From the NCBI GenBank assembly GCA_963545205.1, contig CAUUHW010000005.1, forward strand, positions 1 to 64,000: 64,000 nucleotides of DNA. The letters are read 5' to 3'. The notes beneath the pieces are model-generated. The model was not told where the DNA came from and searched no databases. It worked only from the letters and a program-made list of their open reading frames with translations. Within the stretch, counting starts at the first letter, position 1, and every line of letters starts with the position of its first letter. This document shows positions 62,660-64,000 of the stretch, piece after piece. The position numbers and the translations under genes were made by a program. The DNA comes from CAUTYU01 sp963545205 (lineage in GTDB: Bacteria > Desulfobacterota > Desulfovibrionia > Desulfovibrionales > Desulfomicrobiaceae).

Positions 62660-64000
62660 ATGCAAGAACATCAAAAACCAAGTTTATTGTTTTCAATTGT
62701 CACGTTATCTACAGTTATTATGACTATTGCTGGTGGAATGCTGTTTTTTGATTTAAAATTACACATCCTTATGCTCTCTTCCTGGATCGTTGTCGCCCTG
62801 TTTGCCCGTTTTTTGGGCTATACCTATACAGAACTTGAAACCGGTGCCTACGAACTTATCCAAAGAGCCATGGGAGCCGTTATCATTCTTATGTGCGTAG
62901 GGGCCCTGATCGGAGCATGGATTTCAGCAGGTACTGTACCAATTATGATTTATGCCGGACTGAAAATAATAACCCCCAAACTTTTTCTCGTCACAAGTTT
63001 CATCCTCTGCTCGATAACGTCCCTGACAACGGGGACATCCTGGGGAACAATCGGGACAGTTGGCCTCGCTCTGATGGGGATTGGGACAGGATTGGGATTT
63101 GAGCCGGGAATGAGTGCGGCAACAATTATCTGTGGCGCATATTTTGGAGATAAAATGTCTCCACTGTCTGACACCACCAATATGGCCGCCGCTGTAAGTG
63201 AAGTTCCTCTATTGCGACATGTCCGTCATATGATCAACACAATCTCCCCGGCCTTTATAATTTCGATTATTGCCTACGCAATAATGGGTGTGAATCACAG
63301 CAACGGAATTGCTGAATCCGGCCAGCTAAATAGTATTCTGACAGGTATCAGCGAAAATTTCCCCATCAGCTTTGTCCCCGCACTTCCCATGCTCCTTGTT
63401 TTATTTCTTCTTATTCGCCAGACAAATCCTGTTCTTGCCATTGTCAGTGGCGCTCTTTTCGGAGTATGTATCGCGACAGTATATACAGGTATGGATCTTA
63501 CAGCCGCTTTCAATTCCATGTGGAATGGATACAAAGGTCAATTCTCTGATCCAATGCTGGCCAAGCTGCTCAACAGAGGAGGGGTCTCCAGCATGCTCAA
63601 TATTGCAGCCCTCGTCATTTTTGCCTGTGGTCTTGGAGGAATGCTTCGCCATATAGGAGTTCTTGATGCAGTGCTGAATCCCGTTGCACAAAAGGCAAAA
63701 TCAGGTTTTTCCCTTGTTGTCTCTACATTGCTCATTGGATATGCGACCCTGATGTTAACAGCATCCTGTTATTTCAGTATTGTACTTAATGGTACGCTTA
63801 TGTCCCCTCTTTTCCGCAAGCAGGGATTCCGTCCGGAAAATTGTTCAAGAGTGGTTGAAGATGCTGGCACTCTCGGAGGCCCACTTATCCCCTGGAGCTC
63901 TAATGCCCTCTTTCCGATTGGCATGTTAAGTATTTCTTATCTTGAATACTTACCTTACGCATTTCTTCTTTATCTTACGCCACTGATTTCTATTTGCTAT
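62660..64000 (+). CDS. Na+/H+ antiporter NhaC family (3' end beyond window)
   Basis: 447 codons visible, open at the window end. Motifs TSLTTGTSWGTIGTVGLALM, GAYFGDKMSPLSDTTNMAAA and EDAGTLGGPLIPWSSNA are typical of NhaC. AAGGGGGAAAAT precedes the ATG at 62660, so it can start on its own although it lies in frame with the toxin-like segment. Members exchange Na+ for H+, or carry malate/lactate in MleN-type variants. Confidence 0.9.
   Translation, partial: MQEHQKPSLLFSIVTLSTVIMTIAGGMLFFDLKLHILMLSSWIVVALFARFLGYTYTELETGAYELIQRAMGAVIILMCVGALIGAWISAGTVPIMIYAGLKIITPKLFLVTSFILCSITSLTTGTSWGTIGTVGLALMGIGTGLGFEPGMSAATIICGAYFGDKMSPLSDTTNMAAAVSEVPLLRHVRHMINTISPAFIISIIAYAIMGVNHSNGIAESGQLNSILTGISENFPISFVPALPMLLVLFLLIRQTNPVLAIVSGALFGVCIATVYTGMDLTAAFNSMWNGYKGQFSDPMLAKLLNRGGVSSMLNIAALVIFACGLGGMLRHIGVLDAVLNPVAQKAKSGFSLVVSTLLIGYATLMLTASCYFSIVLNGTLMSPLFRKQGFRPENCSRVVEDAGTLGGPLIPWSSNALFPIGMLSISYLEYLPYAFLLYLTPLISICY

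Noticed and set aside
1..64000. CRISPR arrays, rRNA or tRNA genes, prophage
   Set aside because: No spaced direct repeats, no tRNA-like cloverleaf in the gaps and no rRNA sequence were recognised; no phage structural genes are present.

Overview
The window looks like a chromosomal segment of a Gram-negative bacterium, most likely a Desulfovibrio-like member of the Desulfobacterota. Reasons: the gene order xseA / M23 peptidase / xseB / ispA / dxs, the housekeeping run hisS-aspS-def-fmt-DUF116-rsmB, a TAXI-type TRAP transporter, a high-molybdate-demand mod/mop cluster, and lactate-permease-type uptake. This placement is inference from gene content; no rRNA or tRNA gene is present to confirm it. 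Intact core operons stand beside many broken accessory genes (two chemoreceptors, exbB, exbD, tonB, a modE remnant, two transposase remnants, a damaged toxin gene). That pattern suggests ongoing genome reduction, for instance in a host-associated lineage.

Layout. 1-5.5 kb: chemoreceptor tail, then a minus-strand operon for exonuclease VII, an envelope peptidase and isoprenoid synthesis (ispA, dxs). 5.5-9.7 kb: proS with the methionine importer metNIQ. 10-10.7 kb: dead chemoreceptor. 10.8-14.1 kb: modCBA, a di-Mop molbindin and a ModE remnant. 14.3-17.7 kb: Cys4 mini-protein, histone-deacetylase-family enzyme, DUF2059 remnant, zinc-dependent phospholipase-C-like protein, universal stress protein. 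17.7-21.4 kb: TRAP permease fusion and its TAXI binding protein, separated by an intrinsic terminator. 21.6-28.1 kb: accessory island with an AT-rich phosphoethanolamine transferase, IS3-like and ISNCY-like transposase remnants, and a lactate-permease / MBL-hydrolase pair with a divergent IclR regulator. 28.3-34.9 kb: hisS, aspS, def, fmt, DUF116, rsmB. 35-39.5 kb: small ORFs, DMT exporter, GAF-GGDEF cyclase, leucyl aminopeptidase. 39.5-44.2 kb: RND pump, adaptor and diacylglycerol kinase. 44.6-49.1 kb: adk, a transglutaminase-like protein lacking its catalytic Cys, leuA, a damaged toxin-antitoxin pair, MTA/SAH nucleosidase. 49.1-57.6 kb: accessory region with a TonB/ExbBD set in decay behind an unusually long COG0523 GTPase, then a FadR-type regulator, an 11-TM protein of unknown family and a Tat-exported MBL hydrolase, plus a PAS-type sensor. 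57.9-64 kb: dead PAS chemoreceptor, dicarboxylate symporter with aspartate racemase, RelB-like antitoxin, and a YafQ-like toxin reading frame that runs without a stop into an NhaC antiporter cut by the window end.

The strongest candidates for undescribed biology are: (1) the FadR / 11-TM / Tat-MBL locus with two FadR-type operators, next to a COG0523 GTPase carrying an unknown ~290-residue N-terminal domain; (2) the YafQ-NhaC continuous reading frame; (3) two matched promoter/leader regions 2 kb apart, one of which makes a short terminated RNA upstream of the phosphoethanolamine transferase.
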